Of a stretch of DNA of 64,000 nucleotides, positions 1-7,429 are shown in pieces. This stretch comes from an uncultured Desulfobacter sp. (GTDB taxonomy: Bacteria; Desulfobacterota; Desulfobacteria; Desulfobacterales; Desulfobacteraceae). Every line of letters begins with the position of its first letter. Within the stretch, counting starts at the first letter, position 1. Location: the NCBI RefSeq assembly GCF_963664415.1, contig NZ_OY761443.1, positions 372,001-436,000 on the forward strand, given 5' to 3'. The translations under genes were made by a program, and so were the position numbers. Below the pieces are notes generated by a model, which was given only the letters and a program-made list of their open reading frames with translations, did no database searches and was not told where the DNA came from.

Positions 1-852
1 TTCCTTGAGCATGGATCTAAGCTGTTTGCGCCAGTGGATCGGCTTTATATCCAAAGCCTGCCAGAGGGATATTTTATCCAAAACGCTGTAAAAAGGGCGC
101 TCGGCAGGAGTTGGATACTGGCTGGCCTGGATGGGGTTTATGGGGATTTCCTTTTGGATGAGATTCAGGTTCAGGGCTTCTTCCTGGATGGCGACGGCAA
201 AGTCATACCAGGAGGCTACACCGGCATCAGTGAAATGGTGCGTGCCGGTCAATTTTTTATCAATTGCGCTCCATATGGCCGTAGCCAGACCGTTGGCCCA
301 GGTGGGTGTGCCGATCTGTTCATCAATGACATCCAGTTCGGGCTTTGTCTCCATGAATTTAAGCATGCTTTTGACAAAATTGCTGCCGTGGGCGGAATAG
401 AGCCAAGCGGTTCTTAAAATGGTGGCATCATTATCAAGGATTGCCCGGACGGCCAGTTCTCCTTTGAGTTTGGTTACACCGTAGATCGATACCGGATCCG
501 GTTTGTCCTGGGGGAGATAGGGTTTGTGACTCATTCCGTTAAATATAAAATCTGTAGAGATATGGACCAGGTGGATCTTTTCTGCACTGCATATATCGGA
601 AATCTGCCTGACGGCACCGTGATTGAGCCTGTCTGCAGTTTCCTGATCCTGCTCTGCTTTGTCCACTGCCGTGTAGGCGGCCGCGTTGATGAGAACATCC
701 GGATGATTGTTGCGGATAAAAGCTGCAATTCGGTCAAAATCCATCAAATCAATTTCGGGGTAGTCATAGGCAAAGAGATTGATACCTGCCGGACAGGTTC
801 TACCCAATTCCCACCCCAGTTGGCCGTTGGCACCAAAGAGCATGATTTTCAT
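1..852 (-). CDS. rmlD: dTDP-4-dehydrorhamnose reductase (3' end outside window)
   Basis: Reduces dTDP-4-keto-L-rhamnose to dTDP-L-rhamnose, the last step of rhamnose activation for surface polysaccharide. The frame is open from the ATG at 852 to base 1 (284 codons). It shows the N-terminal Rossmann motif MLFGANGQLG, then NAAAYTAVDKAE, the HISTDFIFNG segment, and SIYGVTKLKGE with the short-chain-dehydrogenase YxxxK pair. Family members are about 290-300 residues, so only a few codons are missing. The start overlaps the rmlC stop (ATGA), so the two genes are translationally coupled in an rmlA-rmlC-rmlD operon. Confidence 0.93.
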   Translation of the reverse strand, partial: MKIMLFGANGQLGWELGRTCPAGINLFAYDYPEIDLMDFDRIAAFIRNNHPDVLINAAAYTAVDKAEQDQETADRLNHGAVRQISDICSAEKIHLVHISTDFIFNGMSHKPYLPQDKPDPVSIYGVTKLKGELAVRAILDNDATILRTAWLYSAHGSNFVKSMLKFMETKPELDVIDEQIGTPTWANGLATAIWSAIDKKLTGTHHFTDAGVASWYDFAVAIQEEALNLNLIQKEIPINPIQASQYPTPAERPFYSVLDKISLWQALDIKPIHWRKQLRSMLKE

Positions 853-1391
853 GTAAACACCTCTGCGGACGCAAGCGTTTTGCCCTGTTCATCTTTGTCA
901 GAAAGCACAGGGGCCGTTTCAAGGGGCCACGCGATGTCAATATCCGGGTCATTCCACAGGATACTGCGTTCGTATTTCGGGCTGTAATAGTCTGTGCATT
1001 TGTATGAGAATTCAGCTTCATCGCTTAATACGTAAAAACCATGGGCAAAGCCCGGGGGAATCCAGAGCATGGCTTTATTATCTGCAGAAAGTGTATGCCC
1101 TACCCACTTGCCGAACCAGGGGGAAGATTTGCGGATATCCACAGCCACATCAAAAACTTCTCCGTATGTGACACGCACCAGTTTGCCCTGGGGCTGCTGA
1201 ATTTGATAGTGAAGACCTCTTAAGATCCCTTTTGTGGATTTGCTGTGGTTGTCCTGTACAAACGTGAATTTACCGACATGCATATCAAAATCATTTTGGC
1301 GAAAGGTCTCAAGGAAAAACCCTCTGTGGTCTCCAAACACATGGGGCGCCAACAATACAACATCAGGAATCGATAAGGGAATGTATTTCAT
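849..1391 (-). CDS. rmlC: dTDP-4-dehydrorhamnose 3,5-epimerase
   Basis: Epimerises C3 and C5 of dTDP-4-keto-6-deoxyglucose in dTDP-L-rhamnose synthesis. The 180-residue length is normal for this cupin family. Hallmarks seen are FGDHRGFFLETF near the N terminus, VQDNHSKSTKGILRGLHYQ with the catalytic-base His region, GKLVRVTYGEVFDVAVDIR, and PPGFAHGFYVLSD. It starts five bases after the rmlA stop and its stop overlaps the rmlD start. No rmlB (dehydratase) is visible in the window. Confidence 0.96.
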   Translation of the reverse strand: MKYIPLSIPDVVLLAPHVFGDHRGFFLETFRQNDFDMHVGKFTFVQDNHSKSTKGILRGLHYQIQQPQGKLVRVTYGEVFDVAVDIRKSSPWFGKWVGHTLSADNKAMLWIPPGFAHGFYVLSDEAEFSYKCTDYYSPKYERSILWNDPDIDIAWPLETAPVLSDKDEQGKTLASAEVFT

Positions 1392-1396
1392 CTTAA

Positions 1397-2266
1397 TTAT
1401 TTTCTTAAAAGATTAAGTAGATATTTGCCATATTCGTTTTTTTTCATGGGGCAAGCAAGCTGTTCCAACCGGTTTTCATCTATCAACCCCATTCTAAATG
1501 CAATTTCTTCAAGACAGGCAATTTTGAGTCCCTGGCGGTCTTCAACTACTTTTATAAATTGTCCGGCATCCATTAGGGACTCATGGGTACCGGTATCAAG
1601 CCAGGCTGTGCCACGGCTGAACAGCTCAACCGTCAGGTTCCCCCGGTCGAGATAGGCTTTATTGACATCGGTAATTTCAAGTTCTCCACGAGCTGACGGC
1701 GTGATTTGTTTGGCAATATTAATTACATCGTTGTCATAAAAATATAACCCGGTTACGGCATAATTTGATTTTGGATTTTCTGGCTTTTCTTCCAGGCTTG
1801 TAACCTTACCGCTGTTATCAAACGCTGCAACACCGTAGCGTTTAGGGTCTTTAACATAATAGCCGAAAATGGTGGCGCCCTGTTCCTCTTTTGCAATGGT
1901 CTGCAAACGAGTTGAAAGACCTTCTCCGTAAAAAATATTATCACCCAGGATCAGGGTTACAGGATCATTTTGTATAAACGTTTCCCCGATGATAAAGGCC
2001 TGGGCCAGCCCATCCGGGGATGGCTGGACAGCATAGTCTATGGACAGCCCCCACTGGGCGCCGTTGCCGAGCAGACCTTTAAAATTGTCCAAATCTTTAG
2101 GGGTGGTAATGACAAGAATCTCTTTTATCCCTGAAAGCATGAGCGTTGACAAGGGATAATAGATCATGGGCTTGTCATAAACAGGCATGAGTTGTTTGCT
2201 GACAGAATAAGTCAAGGGGTAGAGACGGGTGCCTGATCCGCCGGCCAGAATGATTCCTTTACGCAT
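1397..2266 (-). CDS. rmlA: glucose-1-phosphate thymidylyltransferase
   Basis: Couples glucose-1-phosphate to dTTP to give dTDP-glucose, the first step of the dTDP-rhamnose pathway. The 289 residues begin with the nucleotidyltransferase signature GIILAGGSGTRLYPLT. They also contain KPMIYYPLSTLMLSGI, the metal-binding LILGDNIFYGEG, and SLEEKPENPKSNYAVTGLYFYD. It is the first gene of the rml operon here. The stretch from 2267 up to the hairpin at 2508 holds no gene I can support. Confidence 0.96.
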   Translation of the reverse strand: MRKGIILAGGSGTRLYPLTYSVSKQLMPVYDKPMIYYPLSTLMLSGIKEILVITTPKDLDNFKGLLGNGAQWGLSIDYAVQPSPDGLAQAFIIGETFIQNDPVTLILGDNIFYGEGLSTRLQTIAKEEQGATIFGYYVKDPKRYGVAAFDNSGKVTSLEEKPENPKSNYAVTGLYFYDNDVINIAKQITPSARGELEITDVNKAYLDRGNLTVELFSRGTAWLDTGTHESLMDAGQFIKVVEDRQGLKIACLEEIAFRMGLIDENRLEQLACPMKKNEYGKYLLNLLRK

Positions 2267-2507
2267 AATTTGACGCTATCCCCAATTAACAGTACTTGAC
2301 CAAAAACGATAAATTTTGTCGCTTATTTGGTTGATTAGAAATATTAATTATCTTGCCCCTCAACGCTGCATAAATATTTTATGGCTTTCATAACAGTATT
2401 TCACACACCACCAATTGTAAAGAAACAGCAATCCAGGACCGACTGAAAATATCAAACGGCAAAATTTAAATAAATTGTTTAAATTTTTGGCAGGTAGGGC
2501 GGAGGGG

Positions 2508-2548
2508 CAGGTCAAAAACCGCTTTAGAAAAGAACGGTTTTTGACCTG
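2508..2548 (-). terminator. perfect 14-bp hairpin after the PEP-CTERM gene
   Basis: Bases 2508-2521 (CAGGTCAAAAACCG) are the exact inverted complement of 2535-2548, with a 13-base loop. It lies 17 bases past the PEP-CTERM stop on the minus strand. No clean T-tract follows, so it may be a weak or Rho-assisted terminator, or an mRNA-stabilising hairpin. Confidence 0.55.
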
Positions 2549-2564
2549 TAATAGTGTGCTCTTC

Positions 2565-3227
2565 TTACTTAAGGGCTCTTCTTCTGATAACCCAGGCCCA
2601 ACCAAAAAGGCCAAGGCCAAAAAGGCTTAAGGTGGCGGGTTCGGGGACTTCGCTGGTTGTCCAGTCCCCTTGATCTATGGTAGAGCTGGCCCAGGATTCG
2701 TCTTGTATAATAGAGCCAATAGCGTCTGAGTCAATGTCGCCATCATTGTCCATATCAAAATCGTTACTGTCAACAGTGCCATCGTTGTTCCTATCAAAGT
2801 CAGAATAGGCAAGGGCTGACAGCGTAGTACCAGTTACAGCAGTTTCAATGACAAATACGTCAGTTCCATCGGAAACCCAATAATCAATCGCATTAATGCT
2901 CAAATCAGAATTCACGGTGACTGATGGATAGGCTGATGTCCAGGAAAATACGTCATTGGAATAGGTTGTTCCGCCTATTGTCACAGAAATCGTAAAAAAC
3001 GAGTCATAAGCGTTATAACCATTTACAACAGCATCTAAACCGTTGTGCATGCTGGGATCAGTGGCAGTACCCTGAGTGGTATCAATAGTGAATAAAACAG
3101 TAGCATCGCTGCCATCCAAACTAAAAGTGTTCGAATATTCAAGTATGGAGGCGTTGGCCGTACACGCCAATGCCGTAACAAAAAGTATGGCTAAAAAAAA
3201 CGGCCTAATCTTTTTTCTTAATAACAT
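2565..3227 (-). CDS. PEP-CTERM sorting domain protein
   Basis: Exported protein of 220 residues. It has a Sec signal peptide (basic start, hydrophobic core LAILFVTALACT, cleavage near ANA-S). The body is low in Lys/Arg, with an Asp/Asn-rich calcium-loop-like stretch, DRNNDGTVDSNDFDMDNDGD (about residues 143-162), resembling dockerin or EF-hand loops. The C terminus is a textbook PEP-CTERM: VPEPATLSLFGLGLFG, a membrane span, then RRRALK. Such tails are cut by exosortase in polysaccharide-secreting bacteria. No exosortase is in this window, although a rhamnose operon is next door. An AGGAG ribosome site precedes the ATG. It lies 29 bases after the 47-residue peptide gene and may share its transcript. 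The function of the body is unknown. Confidence 0.85.
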   Translation of the reverse strand: MLLRKKIRPFFLAILFVTALACTANASILEYSNTFSLDGSDATVLFTIDTTQGTATDPSMHNGLDAVVNGYNAYDSFFTISVTIGGTTYSNDVFSWTSAYPSVTVNSDLSINAIDYWVSDGTDVFVIETAVTGTTLSALAYSDFDRNNDGTVDSNDFDMDNDGDIDSDAIGSIIQDESWASSTIDQGDWTTSEVPEPATLSLFGLGLFGWAWVIRRRALK

Positions 3228-3256
3228 GTTAGATCTCCTGATTTAGCTCATTATAA

Positions 3257-3400
3257 TTAACTTGCGGCAAGAATAAAAGTGGGGCCGTTAGTGGTCCCAC
3301 ATGTGCGTCGTGACTGCTTGCATGCACCAAGCACACTCTCTTCCGGTTTGCAGCGGACAATCACAACAAGCTTGGGGTCTGAGTATTTCTTTTTTTTCAT
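3257..3400 (-). CDS. 47-residue Cys-containing peptide, candidate RiPP precursor
   Basis: Too short for usual ORF cut-offs but well supported. A full AGGAGG ribosome site sits six bases from the ATG at 3400, and the frame runs 47 codons to TAA. The product starts MKKKKYSDPKLVVIVRCKPE, continues with ESVLGACKQSRRTCG, and ends TTNGPTFILAAS. The leader-like Lys/Pro-rich start, the central EESVLxxCK block and the three Cys fit a short modified peptide. There is no signal peptide. The gene follows the minus-strand operon of HprK-like, PqqD-like, S26 peptidase and radical SAM genes by 382 bases and precedes the PEP-CTERM gene by 29. What is seen is the gene and its neighbours; that it is the operon's substrate is inference. 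It could be an unrelated small cytosolic protein. Confidence 0.72.
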   Translation of the reverse strand: MKKKKYSDPKLVVIVRCKPEESVLGACKQSRRTCGTTNGPTFILAAS

Positions 3401-3450
3401 GCTTTCCTCCTAAAATTATAAATTAATTTATATTAATGGCTTTTCAAAAA

Positions 3451-3545
3451 TTTTTATCTACTGCATTATGGCGTCTAACCAAACTCTCAACATACTATAT
3501 TCATTCCATATCCGGGCACCATAGCTTGTAGTGCCAAATTTTCAA
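3451..3545. repeat. diverged repeat, copy 1 (upstream of the 47-residue peptide)
   Basis: This stretch aligns, with many mismatches and small gaps, to 6925-7030 in the same orientation. Shared blocks include GCxTTATGGC, ACCAxACTC, TATA-rich steps and CTTGxAG. It lies in the 381-base gap (3401-3781) between the radical SAM stop and the peptide start. No further gene with a ribosome site is seen in this AT-rich gap. The peptide's own promoter probably lies here, but I see no canonical -35/-10 pair. Confidence 0.4.
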
Positions 3546-3781
3546 TTAACCATCGGTTGGCTTTTTACGAATTCATCATGTTGGTTTACTTCCAACAAAC
3601 CCTAAGTATCTATGCAAGAAACATACCCAATAAAACCCAAGCAACCATTTTTTCTTTATAATTATAGTCACTTGCGTAGCTGCGACGTTTCATCGCTTTT
3701 GTTGTTCTTATCAAAAATCGGTAATTATAAAAACAATTTATTATTTATCACGTTTTTTTCACAAAAATGGGCAATCTTTTT

Positions 3782-4873
3782 CTATGTCTTCTGTCGTGCT
3801 TTGGCCACATCACAAAAATACGGGATATGTCCGTCAAGGCGGTTGGTTTCTATATCGGCATGGGCCGGACACCAAGAACAGATATCATGCAAATCGCACG
3901 CCCCACAAGTGGCTTTATATTGGCTGCCGGTTGATGACAGCGTAATAATGCCCGGGGTAAAATGATTCCAGGCATAGGCCAAGGTATTCGTTCGCAAATC
4001 AAGCGAGCAGTCCGGGTTTACAAGGGAGGGACAAAGCTGAAACCGACCGTCCCAACTGATGGCGCATGTGTTGATACCGGCCTGACATCTGAACAGGGTA
4101 TCTGGATTTATCCGGGGCTGGTCCAAAAGATTTTGGCAGGTCTGTTCCAGGGCGTTGCGCCTATCCGGGTCTTTTTTTTCAAGGGTGACAATCTGTGCCG
4201 GTGTAAGACGCTGGGCAAGGATCTCCACATTCCTTTCCGGATTCTTGTCCGCCCTGAGCTGTAAAAAAGGGTCAAATCTGAAAGGCTGTTTGGATTTAGA
4301 GCGGCAGAAGTCCGCAATGCCGTCAAAATCAGGCAGGTTGGCTTTGATGATGGTTGACTTTAATGTGACCGGAAGCCCCGCAGACAGAAGCCGATCAATC
4401 CCTTTCATTGTTGATTCAAAGGTATTTTTCCGCGTGACTTTTCTATGGATATCTGCAGTAGTTGCATATACTGAGACTTCGATTTGTCTTGGGGGATATT
4501 TTTTAAACAAATCGATGTGATCTGCGGATATCAGGGACGCATTGGTGAAAAGAGAGACAAAAACCCCCCGGGTCCTGATATAAGTATAGATTTCCGGGAA
4601 ATCAGGCCGAAGCAAAGGTTCGCCGCCACTTAAAAGCACCCAGAGCACATCCATTTTTACAGCCTGGTCTGTCAAATTTTTGATCTGAGCCAGGCTTAAC
4701 TCTTTTTCTATGGCTTGTTGGTCACCGGCCTCACGATTGATGTAGCAGTGGATACAGTTATTATTGCACCGGGCAGTCAAATCCATAACAATGGAGAGAA
4801 GAGCTCTTTGCTTTTTTGCCCGCTTCCACAGTTCGAGGTCCGCAATGGACAGGCTTCCTTCAGCATTACACAT
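3782..4873 (-). CDS. radical SAM/SPASM domain protein
   Basis: Radical S-adenosylmethionine enzyme of 363 residues, of the PqqE/peptide-modification type. The [4Fe-4S]-binding CxxxCxxC is at Cys36, Cys40 and Cys43 (DLTARCNNNCIHCYIN), followed by LLSGGEPLLRPDF (the GGE motif). The C-terminal third is a SPASM-like domain with Cys-rich segments: CQAGINTCAISWDGRFQLCP, then CGACDLHDICSWC. SPASM enzymes bind auxiliary clusters and typically cross-link or oxidise residues in a ribosomal peptide delivered by a PqqD-like domain. Its start overlaps the end of the S26 peptidase gene by eight bases, so it is the last gene of a tightly coupled four-gene unit. Its substrate is unknown; the downstream 47-residue peptide is the obvious candidate. 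Confidence 0.88.
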   Translation of the reverse strand: MCNAEGSLSIADLELWKRAKKQRALLSIVMDLTARCNNNCIHCYINREAGDQQAIEKELSLAQIKNLTDQAVKMDVLWVLLSGGEPLLRPDFPEIYTYIRTRGVFVSLFTNASLISADHIDLFKKYPPRQIEVSVYATTADIHRKVTRKNTFESTMKGIDRLLSAGLPVTLKSTIIKANLPDFDGIADFCRSKSKQPFRFDPFLQLRADKNPERNVEILAQRLTPAQIVTLEKKDPDRRNALEQTCQNLLDQPRINPDTLFRCQAGINTCAISWDGRFQLCPSLVNPDCSLDLRTNTLAYAWNHFTPGIITLSSTGSQYKATCGACDLHDICSWCPAHADIETNRLDGHIPYFCDVAKARQKT

Positions 4874-5336
4874 GGCAAATCTGTCTTTTTATCGCCCTTA
4901 CAACCGGCAAAAAGAAATGATTAAGCAAACCAATCCTTGAGGCAACGGCAATGAGTCTCCCCCCCCATTTGGAAGCTATAATTTCTTTGCCGTTTGACTC
5001 TATTTTCGCCACCCGCCCCAGGATATCATTTTTAGCGAACCAGCCGTCACAGCTTTTAAGATTGTCGCCTTTAAGCAAATATCGGTCACTTTTTTTGAAA
5101 ATAATTCTATGGACTATCATTTTTTTGTGCTGATGCATGGCTGCCAGAACAATATCCCCGATTTTTGGTTTTTGAACCGGGGATAACGGGACCAGAGTGA
5201 GAATGCTGTCGTGCCTGATAAAGGGGCTCATGCTGACTCCGGAACACTGAATTTTAAAACTACACCCCGGAGTTTGCTTGAAAAAGGCCGTCATCATCGC
5301 ATAAAACTCTTCTCCTGAAGGACTCAGGATGTCCAT
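4866..5336 (-). CDS. S26-family signal peptidase, Ser-His (SipW/Sec11-like) type
   Basis: Protein of 156 residues with signal-peptidase I boxes. The nucleophile Ser35 is in SGVSMSPF; box D is MIVHRII with His76 where bacterial LepB has Lys; LLKGDNLKSCDGWF and DILGRV follow. The His and the KGDN...DILGRV signature point to the archaeal/ER/SipW subtype. There is no clear N-terminal transmembrane anchor; only a hydrophobic stretch near residues 130-148 (VASRIGLLNHFFLPVV). It overlaps the PqqD-like gene by 13 bases and the radical SAM gene by 8. Within this operon it probably cleaves a leader or processes a partner rather than serving general secretion, which is inference. An S24-like peptidase is the alternative label. 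Confidence 0.82.
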   Translation of the reverse strand: MDILSPSGEEFYAMMTAFFKQTPGCSFKIQCSGVSMSPFIRHDSILTLVPLSPVQKPKIGDIVLAAMHQHKKMIVHRIIFKKSDRYLLKGDNLKSCDGWFAKNDILGRVAKIESNGKEIIASKWGGRLIAVASRIGLLNHFFLPVVRAIKRQICHV

Positions 5337-5620
5337 TCCACAATAATGCCCTTTTCAAGAAGTTCGGAAATCAATGTTTTTATGCCTGTTTCGATCCGGC
5401 TGGTGTCAGCATCATATTCTTCGGCAATGGCTGAGCAAATCTGCCTTATTGTTTTTTTTTGTTCTATGCATTTCCAGGCAAGTGCACCGGTCTCGTTAAA
5501 GGAAAACATGGCGTCGCTAAAGTCTGCTATGCCCGATTCAATAGGGACAATGACAATTTCACCCAGGATATCACGGGAAATTATTTTTTCTGACGGGGCA
5601 TAAATAGTATCCAGATCCAT
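5324..5620 (-). CDS. PqqD-family peptide chaperone
   Basis: The 98 residues match the PqqD/RRE fold size and pattern. An N-terminal strand pair (IVPIESGIADF) leads to FSFNETGALAWKCIEQ, then TIRQICSAIAEEYDAD and a helical C terminus, LISELLEKGIIVEW. In PQQ and many other RiPP pathways PqqD domains bind the leader peptide and hand it to a radical SAM enzyme. It begins five bases after the HprK-like stop and its end overlaps the S26 peptidase start. Confidence 0.85.
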   Translation of the reverse strand: MDLDTIYAPSEKIISRDILGEIVIVPIESGIADFSDAMFSFNETGALAWKCIEQKKTIRQICSAIAEEYDADTSRIETGIKTLISELLEKGIIVEWTS

Positions 5621-5625
5621 TACGC

Positions 5626-6495
5626 TTACATTCCTTTTATTATGTCGTAGGCCCGACCGGTTGTGTCAAACTGAAGATTCCAGCAGGGGATCTGCCGGCA
5701 AAGCCCGGACAAAAAATCAAGTGCGTTGTCCCACCAGTCGCGGGTTTCAAAAGGACGAATCATGCAGGCCAAAAGACGCTCAAAAGCATAACGCTTATCA
5801 GTAACCGGGACAACCTGATTGGCATTGGCCTTTTCAAGAAAAAAAATGCCTTTTAAGGGGACGGTCTCCGGGGAGACATCAGGAACATCTCCGTGGCTCC
5901 AAGTACCTGAAACAAAATAATTTTTTCCTTTTTTACGGATGATATTGCGATCATCACACAAGATATCAGCCCCTTGTTTCATGATGCCGGCCATGGTGGA
6001 TTTACCGGCGTCAGAGTGACCCACAAATAAAAGGCCCTGCTTATCTAAACTTACGCCCAGGGAGTGCATGATGCAACCGTTTCTATATGCAAGGATGCGC
6101 CCGATGAGGATCTGATCGGTGGGAAACATAGTTAGGCTGGTCAATCCACCCTTAAGAAACTTCTCTTTAACACTATCATCATTGTATATATTTAGAAACG
6201 AGTGTTCCTGGTCAGTAACAACGGTTCTAAAATAATTCTCATAGGGCGGCTCTGGTTTTATCCACTGATAAATCCATTGGCCGGCCTGGTGATAGATCGC
6301 CCAAGGTGGTTTCAGGTAAACCCGATTGTCAGGTATTGGCATTGTCCTGCATTCTTCAAACCGATGGTGAAGAACAATATTTTCCTCTAAAGGGGCATTG
6401 ATTTCAAAGGCCTTGAATTTTGGACTGAAGGTCGTGTCTGAAAAGGGCAAATCACTTTTCACCTCAATACTCATCCCTGCAATCTGAAAAAACAT
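5626..6495 (-). CDS. HprK-like P-loop ATPase/kinase
   Basis: Protein of 289 residues with a Walker A, GHSDAGKST, around residues 159-167, followed by ILCDDRNII, the arrangement of HPr kinase C-terminal domains. It lacks the N-terminal domain and the usual HPr-site residues of catabolite-control HprK. Such HprK-related proteins recur beside PqqD and in exopolysaccharide or peptide-modification loci; their substrate is unknown. I start at the ATG at 6495 because AAGGTG lies eight bases upstream; an in-frame GTG at 6504 is possible. It is the first gene of the operon, about 165 bases after a strong predicted promoter. Confidence 0.82.
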   Translation of the reverse strand: MFFQIAGMSIEVKSDLPFSDTTFSPKFKAFEINAPLEENIVLHHRFEECRTMPIPDNRVYLKPPWAIYHQAGQWIYQWIKPEPPYENYFRTVVTDQEHSFLNIYNDDSVKEKFLKGGLTSLTMFPTDQILIGRILAYRNGCIMHSLGVSLDKQGLLFVGHSDAGKSTMAGIMKQGADILCDDRNIIRKKGKNYFVSGTWSHGDVPDVSPETVPLKGIFFLEKANANQVVPVTDKRYAFERLLACMIRPFETRDWWDNALDFLSGLCRQIPCWNLQFDTTGRAYDIIKGM

Positions 6496-6670
6496 CTTAG
6501 TCACACCTTATAAACCACAAACCTTAGAAAAAGAAAGCCAAAACATAGCTCCGCCCTGTTGATTACATTTTCTTCGCTGAGTCAAATATTACGACCAACT
6601 AATTGTATTTACTATTTTTTAGACTATTTCATACTTCATAAGAAAGGTTATCAAAAGCCAATGAGCTTGA

Positions 6671-6699
6671 AGTATAAAATATGCAATCCCGCCTGTCAA
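6671..6699 (-). promoter_or_regulatory. sigma70-type promoter of the HprK-like/PqqD/S26/rSAM operon
   Basis: On the minus strand TTGACA (6699-6694), a 17-base spacer and TATACT (6676-6671) form a near-consensus promoter. Transcription would start near 6664, leaving a leader of about 165 bases before the HprK-like start. No other minus-strand gene lies between. Confidence 0.7.
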
Positions 6700-6924
6700 G
6701 GATCTCGAAATCAACAAATTTGCTATATTAATACTTTAAATATCTTAACGAATTGTGATTTGAAATTATCTATTTGGAACAAGCACATTCAACTTAACAC
6801 ATTTAACACACTTTCTCTCAAAACGAATTTAATATTACTAACAAAACAAAATATACAAGCAAAATATATACCACCCCAACACGTTATAACCAGAGGTTTT
6901 AAAACCCCAATTTGGCAGCTTCGT

Positions 6925-7030
6925 AAAAAGCCATCGCCTATTGCGTTATGGCAGCCGACCAGACTCGATATATACAGTATACATGCATTTCCCCTTTGTT
7001 AAACACTGTACCTTGCAGACGAAATTTCTT
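6925..7030. repeat. diverged repeat, copy 2; gene-free AT-rich region
   Basis: Partner of 3451-3545. The surrounding stretch 6496-7429 is strongly AT-rich and I see no convincing gene in it. It holds the promoter at 6671-6699, this repeat, and near 7168-7210 two near-identical 17-base units ending in GTAACCA that might be protein-binding sites or insertion-sequence debris. Confidence 0.4.
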
Positions 7031-7429
7031 GCTGGGTCATCCATTTAACTATTTAAAGGTCATGATAATTTAGACACCGGAGCTATGGCATATTTGTTTA
7101 TGTGTTACAAAATTTGCATTCTGATTGTAGACAATTAAAAACCACACAGATTCGGGATCATATATTAGAGTGCTATTTTTGTAACCACAGGTGCATTTTT
7201 AGTAACCAGATATCAAATTTTATTGCATAAATGCAAAAGTTATTAAAGCTCCTAAGAGGATAACAATCATATTCTAACAATTTTGAGGCTCCCAAAAAGA
7301 CCGGATCGTCCTAAGATCGTCTATAAACCCCAACGTTGCATAAAATTTTAAAAAAATCAGATTGCCGGTTACAATACGCGCAGGCACCTGGGCCAGGGTT
7401 ATCACAGAAGGCTTAGCATCCAGAACAAC

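Noticed and set aside
2360..2620. 86-residue minus-strand open frame
   Set aside because: Overlaps the PEP-CTERM 3' end and the hairpin; no ribosome site; hydrophobic-basic pattern looks incidental.
3610..3700. short minus-strand frame after the radical SAM gene, considered as a second peptide
   Set aside because: 27 codons without any ribosome site and no similarity to the 47-residue peptide.
3612..3965. 117-residue plus-strand open frame
   Set aside because: Runs antisense into the radical SAM gene; composition typical of AT-rich non-coding DNA.
6559..7002. 147-residue plus-strand open frame
   Set aside because: Composition is AT-driven (Ile, Leu, Asn, Tyr, Thr-rich), no ribosome site, no recognisable domain, and it runs antisense through the predicted promoter.
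7168..7210. end of an IS21-like element
   Set aside because: Two 17-base GTAACCA-ending units resemble such ends only weakly and no transposase remnant accompanies them.
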